Shown: piece by piece, positions 12,191 to 24,597 of the stretch
Layout: each line of letters starts with the position of its first letter
Numbering within the stretch: the stretch's first letter is position 1
Assembly: GCF_004193775.1 (NCBI RefSeq)
Contig: NC_041004.1
Location: forward strand, 39,394,411-39,458,410
Reading direction: 5' to 3'
Source: Glycine soja
Lineage: Eukaryota > Streptophyta > Magnoliopsida > Fabales > Fabaceae
DNA length: 64,000 nucleotides
Program-made: the position numbers and the translations under genes
Notes under the pieces: model-generated
Database searches by the model: none
What the model saw: the letters and a program-made list of their open reading frames with translations, nothing else
Told to the model about the DNA's origin: nothing

Positions 12191-12543
12191 TTAGGTTAAA
12201 TTGATTTTTTGATCATCTAATTTATTTTTTAGATTTAATTTGAATCTCTAATTTTTTAGGTTTAGTTTATTCATCTAATTTTAAAAATTAATTTAATTTA
12301 ATTTTACCATTTAAATTGAATCAATAATGTTAAGAAATTGTACTTTGTAGCGATTTAAAACCACTATCAAGTGATTATAAGCCATCACATAACACATATT
12401 TCTTATCACGACCAGTTTAATTTAGACGTCAAGCCAAATTAAATTAGTTTTAAAAATTAAAAGATCAAATTAAACCTAAAAATAATTAAAACATAAAATC
12501 AAACGTAAACAATAAATTAGATGATAACAAATTAATTTAAACT
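12191..12543. mobile_element. MITE-like inverted-repeat element
   Basis: The two halves are imperfect reverse complements over roughly 100 bp each. The left half has repeated TCATCTAATTT and TTTAGGTTTA motifs (12210-12290); the right half has AAATTAGATGA and TAAACCTAAAA (12470-12530). A less AT-rich centre of about 130 bp separates the arms. The size of about 350 bp and absence of coding capacity fit a MITE. Target duplication not resolved. Confidence 0.5.
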
Positions 12544-12643
12544 AATTTTTATTGTGCAAATTCACAATACATATATTAACAGTTTAACTCTCTTTTCGTT
12601 AGCCATGTAAATTGAAGCATAGCAAGAAATTAACAATATTTTT

Positions 12644-12646
<3 letters not shown>

Positions 12647-12701
<55 letters not shown>
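12647..12701. repeat. (TA)n microsatellite, about 55 bp
   Basis: Uninterrupted TA dinucleotides; likely length-polymorphic. Confidence 0.95.
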
Positions 12702-12703
<2 letters not shown>

Positions 12704-15330
12704 GGAGAACTTAAATTATTTGTGAAAATAAGTAAGAAATTTTGACAAATTACATACGATATATATAATTTTTACTCCCTGCAAAAATTATATTTCTCAA
12801 ATAAAGAGAAACATTACCAAAAGTCATTTTTACTCTTACGAGTTTTCTTCATTTTTATCCTTTCATACTCAAACATGTCCATTAGAAAAGTCTCTGTCTC
12901 ACAGCCACAGATAATATCAGGTGCTGAATTGGACTTGCAATTCATAAACAAAGTTGAACGTAACATGACATGTTATTAGACTGTCATATATATAGTTACC
13001 AATTGTTCTTGTGTAACGCATCTCTAGGTTGAAAATTAACTAGATTAAGAGTATTTTTTTTTTTTAATTCACATGACATAGATTAAGTGTACAAAATTAT
13101 TTTAATATTTTGAGTTCTAGTTTTCAGGAGTTTGCACTATTATTTTTTCTTCTTCTAATAATGGTGTTGTGACTTATTCAATGTAGAGAAAAGGTAAATT
13201 TTGATCAAGTCAATATTAAGTTTTGAAAATTATTTCTAAAATAATTAAGTGTTATAAAAACCAAAAATAAAACTAGTCTGAAGAAGTTTTCACATATTTT
13301 TTTTTTCCTGTTTTCATCAATTTCGTATCTCCCTTAATTTCACATTATTCTATGCCTTGCTCTATCCTCCACCAGCTCAGCAACATTGTGTACTTGCATT
13401 TTGCAAACTGAAAATCATTGTTGAAAATAGATATCAAACATGCTCATAAATTTAATTTCTATATCCAACACAATATAAATGGAGGCAATATGGAGCGGAA
13501 AAAAGTGAAGAATGAAAGTTAAATATATATTCTCATGTTCGTAAATTAGAATTATTTTTTACTAGGTATTTCATATAAGGAGCGTGTATATATAACATAT
13601 TATTATATTTGTAAAACTAACTGCGTGTAAGTTCAATAAGATGTCTTATTTATTTGTTGCTGCAATTAGACTTTTGCATTTGACCCAAATGTATTATAAT
13701 CACAATGACGTGACCGGGTGTTTTGCGTTCAAGTTACGTGTATTTGATTTATTCTAAATAAAATTCAAAGTTCAAACCTCATAAAATCACGATTACTGAG
13801 AAAGTCAATCTACACCGCAAGGGCGCGTTTTAGGAAACATTGGCAAATTAGTCCCAGTGTGTAAGGCTGAGCAACTGTTACTGCATGATTTTCCACCATA
13901 TATATTCATATCAGAAGTGTTTGGGTTTTGATTGACAAATTAGTAACGAATTATTCTAAATTTTTAATCAATCTTTTTTAGGTATTTTTCATATTAATCT
14001 AATCGATCGAACTTAAAAGATAACCACAGAAGAATTTTCATATGAGACAGACGGGAGAAATTATTGGTGCGTTTATAGAAATATATATTTTTATTTTCAA
14101 TAATAACAATAATAATTATAAAAATCACTGAATTATTTTTATTTTATTTTAAAATATTATTTGTATATGTGTGGGTATTTAAATATTTAAATTAGCGTTC
14201 TAAAAAAATATTTAAACTAGTGATATATTTTCACCATTTAATTTTAATTTATCCATTTTATTTTTTTTCTTTAAATAAGAGCAATTCACTTTTCCTATAT
14301 TCACCGAGGTTTTTAGAAAGTATAGGCTAACTTTTGTATACACGAAAGGAAAAAATAAGCAAACAATAAAGGAAACAACAAATCAAAGAAATTCATCTAA
14401 AAAAATACCATTTGATTAATTTGTGTTAGTTTAAATAGAATGCATACGTTTTTGCTGTAATTGTATTTTTTTTAAGAGAACGCTGCTTATTTTTTATTGT
14501 GTTGTCAACCATAAATGATATATTTTCCTATCAATTTGAATAACTTTGTTTTTTTTGCTTTGTGACATTGTTTTAAAAATAAGATATAATATATTTAAAA
14601 AAACTGTTTAAAATTAACAAGTGTTTGAATAATTGCAAATGTAGGTGTTATATATAAGGAGAATGAAATATATTTAATAGGAAATGTCCTCAATGTTCAA
14701 GACTAAAAGATATTTCTATCACTAGAATAACATCCAATTACCTTGCGTGTCTTGGCTATAAAAAATAGCTAGAAGGGACATTACAGTAAATATGGAAACT
14801 AAAATCTTGAAACTGAACCTAGATTCTACAAAAACTAAAAATTACTGTACTTTTTAAGATCAATAACCATACATAATTTCCCGTCCCTTTAATAATTAAT
14901 ATCAGCAAGGAAAAAGACCGGCCGTGGAGAATTTTGACCATTTATTTAATGGTCTCTTACTTTAAGGGTGTTCATTAATTGCTTCAGTTTGATTTCACAT
15001 ATTCGACCATTTGAACTAAATCGATGAGAATTTTATTCATGTGTGTATGAAATTGAGATTAGATCGATCTATAGAAATAAGGAGGATATATAGATTATAT
15101 AATGCTAAGAAAAATGAATTTGGCTCTTGAAAAAATAAGGTAATTAGTTTAGAGAACTTAGATCCGTGTCTATCAACAATCGTTCAATATGGAGCGCTAT
15201 TTGAAGGCTTAATAATGCATCTATCCTTGTGCTTCTCTTAATTATATATTCTTTATTTTTCATTTTTCAACAAAGTTGAACTGCACTTTATTTTTGGGAG
15301 AATAACTGAATTGGTGGATAGTCAGTGATT
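12702..15330. other. AT-rich intergenic DNA
   Basis: No gene recognised. Contains poly-T tracts and a few moderately GC-rich islands (for example 13330-13430 and 13800-13890) that carry no coherent open frame. Confidence 0.5.
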
Positions 15331-15331
15331 A

Positions 15332-15800
15332 ATGGATTCGAGAACTGTTTTTAGTTTCAGCTCAGAAGAACCAATTAGCAGGAAAAATGGGCAAGTGGAA
15401 TGTTTCAAGAGGATGAAATTGGAATCTACAATGTATAGAAGCTGTTTAAATATTTCTTTTTGGGAGAAATTAGAGATAGAAGAAAGACTCATTTCTGGTT
15501 TATATATGTTTTTGGGCAGAACATATTAAAGAAGGTATATGGATATGTACAGGTGGCAAATGAGGAAAATATTGATCCGCCAAGAAAGCGTATCAGATTA
15601 ATTCTAGCTCATTTGATCAGAGTTATGGATCAATGGCATTCTAAGTGCATTCATGTGGCCATGCCACTCATGGAAACCCGAATTCCAACAAAAAGACTAG
15701 AGGCCTAATTGTTGAAGATGGGAGATTTGATGTGCTCATCGTGTAATTGTTGTAACAAGGAAATGGATCACTTGTTTGCAAACTGAGTTTTCATCTAAAA
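15332..15800 (+). pseudogene. Relic of a LINE ORF2, zinc-binding (zf-RVT-like) region
   Basis: Three overlapping plus-strand frames give decayed matches to the region downstream of plant LINE reverse transcriptases. ETRIPTKRLEA followed by MCSSCNCCNKEMDHLFAN (about 15660-15786) corresponds to the typical pattern R-I-P-T-K ... C-x2-C ... HLF of the zf-RVT domain. Upstream frames at 15332-15529 and 15460-15708 are less clear. Frames are broken and no polymerase motif is visible, so this is a dead fragment; family assignment rests on one short motif. Confidence 0.4.
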
Positions 15801-16552
15801 TAATTAGTACATGAATTTAGATGAGTATGTTTAACTCTGTTAGTGAATCAATTTACATGACAAATAAGATTGAACACAGATTATGTCAGAAGCATTCATA
15901 CTACACTTTTATATAAAAGAAAATTCCTTGGTGATGGTATATCTTAAAATACTAGAAAAACATATTAGCTTTATTAACAAAGTTAACTTACAGGATGGAC
16001 GATCAATTAATATGTTTAAGAAAGAAATGGTCCGAAAGGTTTGTGGTATATGCAGTACTATTTTCCTCGATTTGGAATATTGGATTTAATAATTTGTGGA
16101 ATATTGGTTTTTTAGAAGATTTCGGCAGAATAATTTTCTTATGTAGTTTTTTTTTTTGTTCAATTCAGTTGTAGTGTTCTAATCCATTGTATATTGTGTT
16201 TATGATTAATTAAATGTGCTGTATATCCAAGAATCTGAGTTTAACGTTGTAAATCTGTTCGGTTATTCTTTTGTATGGGTGAGTAGCCCTTGTGTACTCA
16301 GTGGGTTAATCAAAGTGCTTGTTGCTACTAAAAAGAAAAACTAATTGTGCCAACCGGAACTAACATAACTCGTTGACATGCTCGCATGCAACAGGACAAC
16401 ACGGGCGTTTATTCAGCTTTATTGTTCATTTTATGTTGAAGATATAACAACCAAACATACCATGTACTGTTATGTACTTTTAGGTCTTTGACATCCGCTT
16501 TGTTGGGCATACACGGATTTTTGACCTTTTCTATTATGCTTCTTAATTTGCT

Positions 16553-17530
16553 GGTTTTTCTTCTGTGAATAAACACTTTCTCTCATTTTTTTTTTAATTT
16601 ACACTACTTTATAATTTAATTTCCAATTTACATTACTTTAGACTTTGTGTTTTAATTCTCACCACTTTACAAATAAACATGGTCAAAGAGATATCATTGC
16701 AAACTCAAATAAACGTGAATACACTTTCTCATCTTTTTGTTCTTTTTTTTAAATTTAAAATATTATAAAATATAAATATTATATTATATAATTTTTTTAA
16801 TTAATTTTAAAATTACTTAGAAATTTTGCACAATAGAAATTTTGGTTACTTTTAACAAACCAGTAATCAAAATACAAGAAGACAAGTATCCTCCACACCA
16901 TATTTCAAGATCATCATTAGTTTTGTCATATTTGCATTATAATTATATTTTTTAATATGTTTTATTATTTTCAACTATCATCTCAGTTACTACACTTTGA
17001 AATTTTATGTCTATTGTATAAGATAGATATATCAATTATTTTTTCATTGTATTTTTTAATTTGTTTTAATACTACTGACTAATTTTTTTATTTTTTAATT
17101 AATGAACATAACAAAATAAATATCAACAACACATAAATTTAACTACAAAATTACATACAACATAACTTAAAAATTATACTCTAATTTTATCCAAAATGTT
17201 TTCTTTTTCTTTATCTGTATATTTTTCTTTAAAAAAATTTAAAAAAAATATAAAATTTAATTTAATAAATAAGTAATTTTAAAACCAATTTAAAAAAATT
17301 ATATAATATATTATTTATATTTTATAATATTTTAAATTAAAAAAAGATGAGAGAGACTATATTCACGTTCATTTGAGTTTGTAGGTGAGATCTCTTTGAC
17401 CAAGGTTCATTTGCAAAATGGTACGAATCAAAACCCAAAGTTCAAAGTAGTATAGATTGGAAATTAAATTACAAAATGGTGTAGATTGGAAAAAAAATAG
17501 GAAAGAGAGTGTGTATTCATGGAAAAAACC
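16553..17530. mobile_element. Non-autonomous DNA transposon with about 260-bp terminal inverted repeats
   Basis: Roughly 16553-16820 reappears inverted at about 17255-17530, with strong landmarks in both arms: GGTCAAAGAGAT, AACGTGAATA, AATTTAAAATATTATAAAAT. The element is flanked by an 8-bp direct repeat AATTTGCT (16545-16552 and 17532-17539; 9 bp with one mismatch). Units B and C lack the element at the matching position, so the empty site is known. No transposase frame lies in the roughly 430-bp centre. Long TIRs with an 8-9 bp target duplication suit a MULE-like or hAT-like element; the superfamily is inference. Confidence 0.75.
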
Positions 17531-18555
17531 AAATTTGCTCATTATAATATTAGTTTAGCAATAATGAATATTTTTTAAAAAAACTAAACCAGTTAATAAA
17601 ATGGAGAAAAGAATATTCACAGTTTAATAATATATTATTAAATGGGGATATATGTATTAAATATCTTTAACAATTAAATATTTTCTAAAAATATTATAAT
17701 GTAAATATTTTAATATTGATATCACACTTTTACGAGTTGAAAAACATAGAATAATCTATTAACATCGATTTTTATTTGGCTAATATATTGGTCAATCTAG
17801 TGTACTTTTCTTAACAATGTTAATAATTTATCCAACAAAGTTTTTATTTTATGTTAATAAAATTGAAATCATAAAAGAATTGTATTTTTATGTTATCGAG
17901 TTTATGTAAATCACATGCCTTTAATTTAATTGAAACAAATAGTTGATTATATTCATGTAATGTTGAATATTGTGTCTCCTTAATTAGCTAGGAAGGGGTT
18001 GTTGAAGTTAAAAAGATTGAAATGCTTTACTTGATAATTAAAGAATTTTCTTTACAAGTCAAGATAATGTAGATCACATGCCTTTAATTAATTCCCTTTA
18101 AAAACATGTCTTTAATTTATTTGAAAAAATAGTTGAAATTCATGTAAGTTGTTTGTGTATGTATCACGCTATTTTGGAACATAATATTGTCTTTCCTAAA
18201 GCATCAAGTGATTTTTTTTAGAAAATAATCACCGCTCTAATATATACAAGACTCGGTCAATATCGTTTAAAAATCATATAACAGCAGCGTTGTTAAACAA
18301 CACCGAGTCATTATAAATAAAATATCTAATAGGTAAAAGTTCAATATATGGATTAAAACACTTTCTAGGCAACACGGTGTTTTAGTGTCCGACAAGAGGT
18401 TGTTTTGGCGTTGGATTTACTTTTCTTCTATTTTATTCGTCAATGTTGTTTTAGCTAGTTTTCAATTTTCAAACCATACCCAGTCAAGCTAAACTATTCA
18501 TCAACCACAAGAAGAAGCACGGGTCAATTCAACATTTCAAATAGCACTCTCTCTC

Positions 18556-18609
18556 TATGTATATGTCTGGGGCTACCATATGCACCTACCTTTCACCATC
18601 CATATATAA
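18556..18609 (+). promoter_or_regulatory. Conserved promoter block of peptide gene 2
   Basis: CTATGTATATGTCTGGGGC through CCTTTCACCATCC and TATATAA. The same block, with TGTCTGGGGCTACCA and ACCTTTCACCAT almost unchanged, lies before the genes at 24400 and 30155. Because flanking DNA is more diverged, conservation points to a core promoter and start region. TATATAA at 18603 is about 106 bp from the ATG. Confidence 0.55.
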
Positions 18610-18708
18610 CATACAAACCTCTCATTTTATTACAACATTTCGTCATCCAAAAACTTCAATTTTTGTACCATTGATAATTAAGTTACTATATATCACAGCT
18701 AGAGATCG

Positions 18709-18906
18709 ATGGCATTGTCTAACAGGATGATCCTCTTCATAATGCTACTAATAATCTTCACAATTTTGGTTACTTTTCCTCAATTTGGAGCAGCTGGCAG
18801 AGCATTACAAGAAGATCAGTGGTTAAGAGAATACAATGGGCATTTGTTGCAGTCTTTTCAACGGGGCACTCCGGTGGTATCCAGTCCAGATCCAATTCGT
18901 CCATAA
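18709..18906 (+). CDS. Small secreted-peptide precursor, family member 2
   Basis: A 65-aa precursor: a hydrophobic signal peptide (MALSNRMILFIMLLIIFTIL), then a probable cleavage region at FGAAG (about 26-30), an acidic spacer RALQEDQWLREYNG, and a C-terminal proline-containing tail, GTPVVSSPDPIRP. It differs from its tandem siblings mainly just before the tail (FQRGTPVV in place of LPRGPVKP), while SSPDPIRP is invariant. Presumed to be secreted and trimmed to a short C-terminal ligand of about 13-14 residues; that is inference from architecture. No cysteines, so not a defensin-type peptide. Start supported by the conserved MALS and a purine-rich context (GATCGATGG). Sits in duplication unit A. 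Confidence 0.8.
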   Translation: MALSNRMILFIMLLIIFTILVTFPQFGAAGRALQEDQWLREYNGHLLQSFQRGTPVVSSPDPIRP

Positions 18907-19149
18907 CAAACCTTCAAACGTGAACGCACACGGCTAATTGAAACAAACACATTCTTACTCAAAATTTCATAACTATTAATTTTTTTTGCTTGTGCTTGCT
19001 GAGAACCCCATAGCATGCGGGGGTCCCATGCAAGAGTATAGTTGGATGTGTATTATATTCTTTTCATGCATAATTCTATTGTAATTGTAATCTAATACAA
19101 TTCTTTAATTGAAACTAGGAATTGGGTGATAATATAATCCCTAGCTAGC

Positions 19150-19443
19150 TTTTTTTTTTTTTTTTTTTGCACAGCAAGAAAATTATATTATATTAATAAG
19201 GTGAAACGAAAAAGCCACAAGGAGTGACCTTCCTGTCACAAGATTAATTATAACAAAATCCACACAAATCAAATATAAACAAATACCACCTCTAGAAGTG
19301 ACTCAATACAAAAGAGGCTCCCATCTTGTAATAGTACACGAGCTAGTACAAAACGTAACTAAATCCTTGTACTGACCATGAACACTACCAGCCATACATG
19401 TCCCCAAAAGTACAAGGAAATTATCCTATCAATTATACAAGGA
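19150..19443 (-). mobile_element. 5'-truncated LINE or other retroposon tail
   Basis: A 294-bp insertion present in unit A and absent at the same site in B and C. It begins with 19 T (the A-tail, minus orientation). It is flanked by an imperfect 14-bp direct repeat (AATCCCTAGCTAGC at 19136-19149 and AATCCTTAGCCAGC at 19444-19457, 12 of 14 matching). The minus-strand text resembles the 3' end of plant LINEs (Ser/Cys-rich remnant, then Phe/Leu-coding AT-rich 3' UTR, then poly-A). Confidence 0.65.
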
Positions 19444-20369
19444 AATCCTTAGCCAGCTATATCTATATATCTATCTATATTGTCTATAAAATTAAGCAAT
19501 TTATATTTAATTGATGTTTTCCCGTTCACATTAATAATATAATATAATTGAAACAAAAACACATGTGTGTGTGTGTGTGTGACCGGCATTCTCCAACCAT
19601 GGCAGATGATAAAAAAATGAGCGTAACTTCAATCAGAGTTGTATATTCAGTTAAGCAAATCCGAAACTCATAAACATGCATGTTGAACACCCTCGCTCGA
19701 GCTTGCAACATTATTAAAAGATGATGATAACATGTAATTAATAACATAATTAAAAACCAATACTATTTTTAAAAGTCCATGTAATCTAGGTCATTTAAAA
19801 AACCCTAGCTCTAATTGGTCAACGAGATTTTAAGTAAATAATAATAATAATGAGGAGAAAGATATACAACGTTGGTAAAGTGTCAGGGCTGCCACTACAT
19901 GCTTTGTCAGAAATTTCTTTAGGCTTATGATGGAAGAAATATAAACATGTTTAATGAAGGTAAAGATAAATGAGGAGGTTTTTTTATGTGAGAATGATAG
20001 AGGAGCCATTTGTGGAAGGATCATGTGGTTTCCATGTCAGTGCTTTCTCCGAAGTCAGAGAAAGAAAGACATGTCATATTTTGAAGAGATTTGGTTGGAT
20101 TCAAAATATTCCGATTCATATAATTTCGGGTTGGAGGAACAATTACACAAAAAATGAAGGATTGGTTAATGATGGATGGAAAGGACTAGCTAATATTATT
20201 AATGATGATAGAGTGTTGATGAATACATTCTGATCTTTGGGATTGATAATTGATGTGCAGAAGTAAATTATGTAATTAAAACATATAAGAAATAACAATG
20301 TCCTTCCATTTTTATTGCTTCTTTTTGTGTGAATCATTAGAAATTTGGTATCCTATGAGTTTTACGCAA

Positions 20370-21545
20370 TAGGAACCTTAAAATGCTAATTTATACTATT
20401 TTGATGATTTTATTTTGCAATTTACAAGCAAAGGACAGAAAGTGAAGTGAAGCCTAATGGTTCGCGCTCAGCGCGTAAAGCTTGCTTAGTGAGCTTTGCC
20501 GCTTAGTGGGAGAATGTCCGCCTAGCACGAAGAAGCAGCTTAGAGGACCTATAGTTAGTCGAAAAGGTGCTTAGCATGCTTGACTAGCTTAGCGTCCGGC
20601 CACTTACTCGCGCTTAGCGTACCTGCACGCTCAACGCGTAGTTGAAACTCAAGAAGGCTTTTAAGCAAAAAAGAATGAAGAAGTAGGCTACCTTTTTTGG
20701 AGATAAGGAAATGAACCCTAGAACTTAAGCAGAGGAGAAGAACCATTGAGAGCGTACTATTCTTCCCCACTTCACTTTTATCCCCTTTCCCTTCACTTCT
20801 TACACACTTTTGTATAGTTTAGCTCTCCATGACCATGGAGGGCTAAACACTCTATTGTTGGGGAGCTACCATCAAATTCTCTTGATGTAAAAATCCTTGC
20901 TATCTATTTAATATTATCGCTTGTTTCATTGCTTCTTCCTGTGTTTATTTTCATATATTTGGTTTGATCGTCCATTTATATGTTATGTTAGGATTTAAGC
21001 ATTGAAAAATGTGATTAATCCTTAGAACTTGGAAGAGCATCTAAAATGCTTCATTTCTAGGGATAGTGCGAAGTAATTTAGCCAAGGTGTACATCTTTAT
21101 TAGGCATGTTGTTTGCTTAGTTTAGTTCATGAGGGATTAAGAATGAAACTAGGAGAATTAGACTCTTTCGCGTGAGGAATCACAGTCAGAGTAATTTCGT
21201 AGGTGTAGGTGACAAGTAGAATAATATTAAATAGAGAAAAATTACTCTAATTACATCAAGAGAGGTTCCGGTAGGGAGCCCCCGACATAATCAATCTTGC
21301 ATTTGCTTTTCGTCATCAAGCTTAGTGTTTGTTTCCTTTACTCCGTTTTAGTATAGAATTGCATCATCGTTTAATTTACAACCAAAATGATTTACTTAGC
21401 ATTTTTCCAATTCATTCATTAATTGCATACAAATCAAATATGCACTATATGAGTGCAAGTAAAATTCCTATGGAAACGATATTCAATCTTACCGTTTTAA
21501 ATTACTACTTGAATGAATTTGTGCATTTGCGAATGAGTTAACAGG
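20370..21545. mobile_element. Fragment of a retrotransposon LTR or non-coding region
   Basis: This stretch is unlike the rest. The first part (20460-20640) is dense in variants of GCGCTTAGCG and CTCAGCGCG, and the later part has GAGAGGTTCCGGTAGGGAGCC and CATTTCTAGGGATAGTG. I associate such text with LTRs of large Ty3/gypsy elements that are abundant in soybean, from general recollection only. Ends are not defined and no coding region is attached. Confidence 0.4.
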
Positions 21546-21959
21546 GATCATCATATGGAAGCAGATTTTTTTTTTCTTTGAAAGGATCATATGGAGGCTG
21601 ATAAAGAAATAAATGAAGGTTTTGTTGGGTTTTCAAATTTAAAATATCAATAACGATTTGATAAAAAAGAAAATTAAATGGCCCAATCGTGAAGGAAGGG
21701 CTGCGCACTTTACATCCAAAAGGTCCGTCCAATTGTGAATAGCTTTAGGCTCTTGCTATTTCCCCTTCCCCTGTTACATGTGTAACTTGTTTACACCACC
21801 TGCTAGAAATAGAATAGAAAATGATAAATGAAAAAGAAAGATAATTATATATTAAAAAAAGTGTAAACAAGTTACACATGTAATTTTAATGTATATGAAA
21901 AAATGCAAGGTCAAATATAAATATGTGATACGCAAATCAATATTTCTTTTTAATCAGCG

Positions 21960-21998
<39 letters not shown>

Positions 21999-22560
21999 GA
22001 CACTAAAGATACCCAAACCTATATACCAGTGTAAATTTCCAATCATCTCCAAGGTTACAAGATATTGGCATGTGCAAATCAAATATGATTTATGAGAAGT
22101 AATTTTGCCAAATAATACAATGAAGGACCTATACACAATTTATAAGAAGTACCTAAATTGAATGGAGTCGATTATCCTGAAATGAAAACTTGCACACGAA
22201 GAAGTAAAAAAGAAAGGTGGTAATGCAGAATGGGAGATTTCCATGTTTGGCGTCTTCCCCGATCCTTCAATCCTCCTTCCTCTTCATATTTGTGTGTTCT
22301 CAGGGCTAATGCCCCTCTTCTTTCCTTTTATAGTTGAGTTCTCGCAGCAATTGAACGATGCCCCCGCCACCACATGCATACTGCATGTTCTCGGGGGTTA
22401 TACACGTACAGCTACCTTGTCCATGTCATGTTGCAGACAAGCAAGCAATGTGTTGCCTCACTAGCGACAGAAAAAAAAAACATTATAAAAAGTCCGGCTG
22501 CGCGTGTAATTTGGCTGAAGCGTGCAGCGTATTTCATTCAATTAGTCGATTCACTACACA
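21546..22560. other. Spacer between units A and B, with a (TA)n tract
   Basis: No recognised gene. A (TA)n run lies at 21962-21995. A pair of inverted CTTGTTTACAC / GTGTAAACAAG sequences lies at about 21787 and 21861 and may be ends of a small element. Overlapping open frames at 22243-22627 have no family likeness. Confidence 0.5.
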
Positions 22561-24200
22561 AATTCTATATACCTGCTCAATGTCTCATCTATGTTTAATT
22601 TATTCTTTTGGACTTTATTTTATCTGATGATGGAGGCTACTAAGCGTATTTTAATACATCTATTAAAATAGTAGCTAATTAGCTAGATATCTTATCATGC
22701 TATATATGTGGTCAGACAAGTGGAGTTAATTTCTCTCGCATTTCAGAAAGGAAAATGTAGAAATTAACACAGGTCTGAAGTTTGTGGGGAAACCGGATTT
22801 TATATATATATATATATATATGGCATTCAAACCACCTAAAGGACTATTTAGAGGAATGTTATGCATTGATGTATATGGAACCTGCATGCTATCAGGAAAA
22901 TTAATTAATGTTTAGTTTAGCATCAGTTAATTATTTTTAGATGTGGTGTTCCAATCCATCAGTTAGTACTCTTGTGTATATATAATATGGGTGAGTAAAT
23001 CTTGAGTACTCAGCACAAGTACTTTAATAATAATAAAAGTGCACGCTTGTTGCTGAAATATATAAAATGAAGAAAAAAAGAAAAAAAAAAAAAAGACGCT
23101 AATTGTGCCAACGGGAAATAACTAGTAGTAATTGACAATTCGACATTCTCGCATGCAACACGGGCGTTACGTTTATTCTGCTTAATTGTTCATTTTATGT
23201 TGGAGAAATAGCAGCCAAACAGTGTTAATAAGAGTCTTTGACATCAGCTTTCTTTTTGGGGTATTCACGTCACCGGCTTTTGACCTTTTCTAGCTAGCTA
23301 GATGTTTCTTAATTTCCCTTTCATAGTAATAGTTTGGTTAATCAAATATTTTTTTTTTAAAAAAAAATCAGTTATTAAGCTAGTGACGAGAAAATTCACA
23401 ACTTAATGCATGGTATATTGTTAAATCAGGGTATATATGTTAAATTTATTTAAAAATTAAATATATTATAAATTAAAATATATAATAATGTAAATTATAA
23501 TTAAGGGATAATCATAAAATTGGTAAAACTTAATTAGTCATTAATATTGCTCACTTTTGTCTGTTGAAAAACTAAGTAGTAATTTATTAACGACGATTTT
23601 TATTTGGCTGATTCTATTTATTACAATTGATCAGATTGGCTAATCTAGTTTACTCTTCGTAACAACGTTAATAATCTATCTAACAATGGTTTTTGTTGTA
23701 TTAGACTATTAGTTATAAAATTGAAATCATAAATTTAGTCTGTGAATTCTTAACTTTAAGTAACTCATGCCTTCAATTTAATTTACATGAATGTTTGTTT
23801 CACATTTCACGTTTGGAACATAATATTCTCTTTACCTGAACCAAAATTTTTTTTTTAAAAAAAATCCACAGATAACTGAGAAAAAATAGGTCTTTCTAAT
23901 TTAAGACTTAGTCAATAGTAGCAATTCCTTAAACAAAACCGAGTCATTTGTATCAATATCGTTAAACAAAACTGAGTCGCATGTATATATTCAAAAGGTA
24001 AAAGTTCAATATATGGATTAAGCACGTTCTAGGCAACAGGTTTTGCGTCCGACAACTGGGTGTTTTGGCGTCTGACTTACTTTTATTTTATTCGTTAATG
24101 TTGTCTTAGCAATATAGTTGGCAATACCCTACCAAGTCAAGCTAAACAATTCATCAACCTCAAGAAATGAAGCACCGGTCAATTCAAAACAAATAGCACT

Positions 24201-24240
24201 CTCTCCCTATATATATGTCTGGGGCTACCACCTACCTTTC
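24201..24240 (+). promoter_or_regulatory. Conserved promoter block of peptide gene 3
   Basis: TATATATA (24209-24216) directly followed by TGTCTGGGGCTACCA and ACCTTTCACC, about 190 bp before the ATG. Same block as in A and C. A further conserved motif, AAGTCAAGCTAAAC (near 24134), lies 70 bp upstream; it contains the W-box core in reverse (GTCAA). Confidence 0.55.
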
Positions 24241-24399
24241 ACCATCCATACCATACAAACTCTCATTCAATTTTATTCCAATTAATTCATCATCCAAACT
24301 CAGCTCAGCGGAAAGGAACACGAGAGAGTTCAAATTGAAAGCTCAAAAGAAGAGCATTTAATTTTTTGTTTCTTTGATCAGTAACTATCACATCTATAG

Positions 24400-24597
24400 A
24401 TGGCATTGTCTTACAAGATGGCCCTCTTCATAACGCTACTAATCATCTTCACCATTTTGGTTGTTTTTCCTCAATTTGGAGAAGCTGGCAGAGCATTGCA
24501 AGAAGATCAGTGGTTGAGGGAATACAATGGGCTTTTGTTGCAGGCTCTTCCACGAGGCCCTGTGAAGCCATCGAGCCCAGATCCAATTCGTCCATAA
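24400..24597 (+). CDS. Small secreted-peptide precursor, family member 3
   Basis: A 65-aa precursor with the same plan as members 2 and 4: signal peptide MALSYKMALFITLLIIFTIL, junction FGEAG, spacer RALQEDQWLREYNG, and the tail LPRGPVKPSSPDPIRP up to the stop. The tail is identical to member 4 although the genes have diverged elsewhere, which suggests selection on the mature peptide. Possible dibasic-type processing is not evident; the single Arg before GPVKP is a candidate site. ATG preceded by an A-rich leader (CATCTATAGATGG). Unit B. Confidence 0.82.
   Translation: MALSYKMALFITLLIIFTILVVFPQFGEAGRALQEDQWLREYNGLLLQALPRGPVKPSSPDPIRP

Larger units (their letters stand above)
16200..19810 (+). 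repeat. Tandem duplication unit A (peptide gene plus flanks)
   Basis: This block is collinear with units B (22560-25200) and C (27850-30830). Shared anchors in order are GTTCGGTTATTCTT with GGGTGAGTA near 16260, CAACACGGGCGTTTATT near 16400, TGACCTTTTCTA near 16523, AAAAGTTCAATATATGG near 18335, the promoter block near 18556, the peptide gene, TGTAATTGTAATCTAAT near 19080, and GACCGGCATTC near 19581. Gene-to-gene spacing is 5,691 bp (A to B) and about 5,755 bp (B to C). Unit A is longer than its homologous core because of two later insertions (16553-17530 and 19150-19443). Confidence 0.85.

Noticed and set aside
21889..22136. Frames reading Tyr-Ile repeats across the TA tract
   Set aside because: The repeat residues come from a (TA)n microsatellite.
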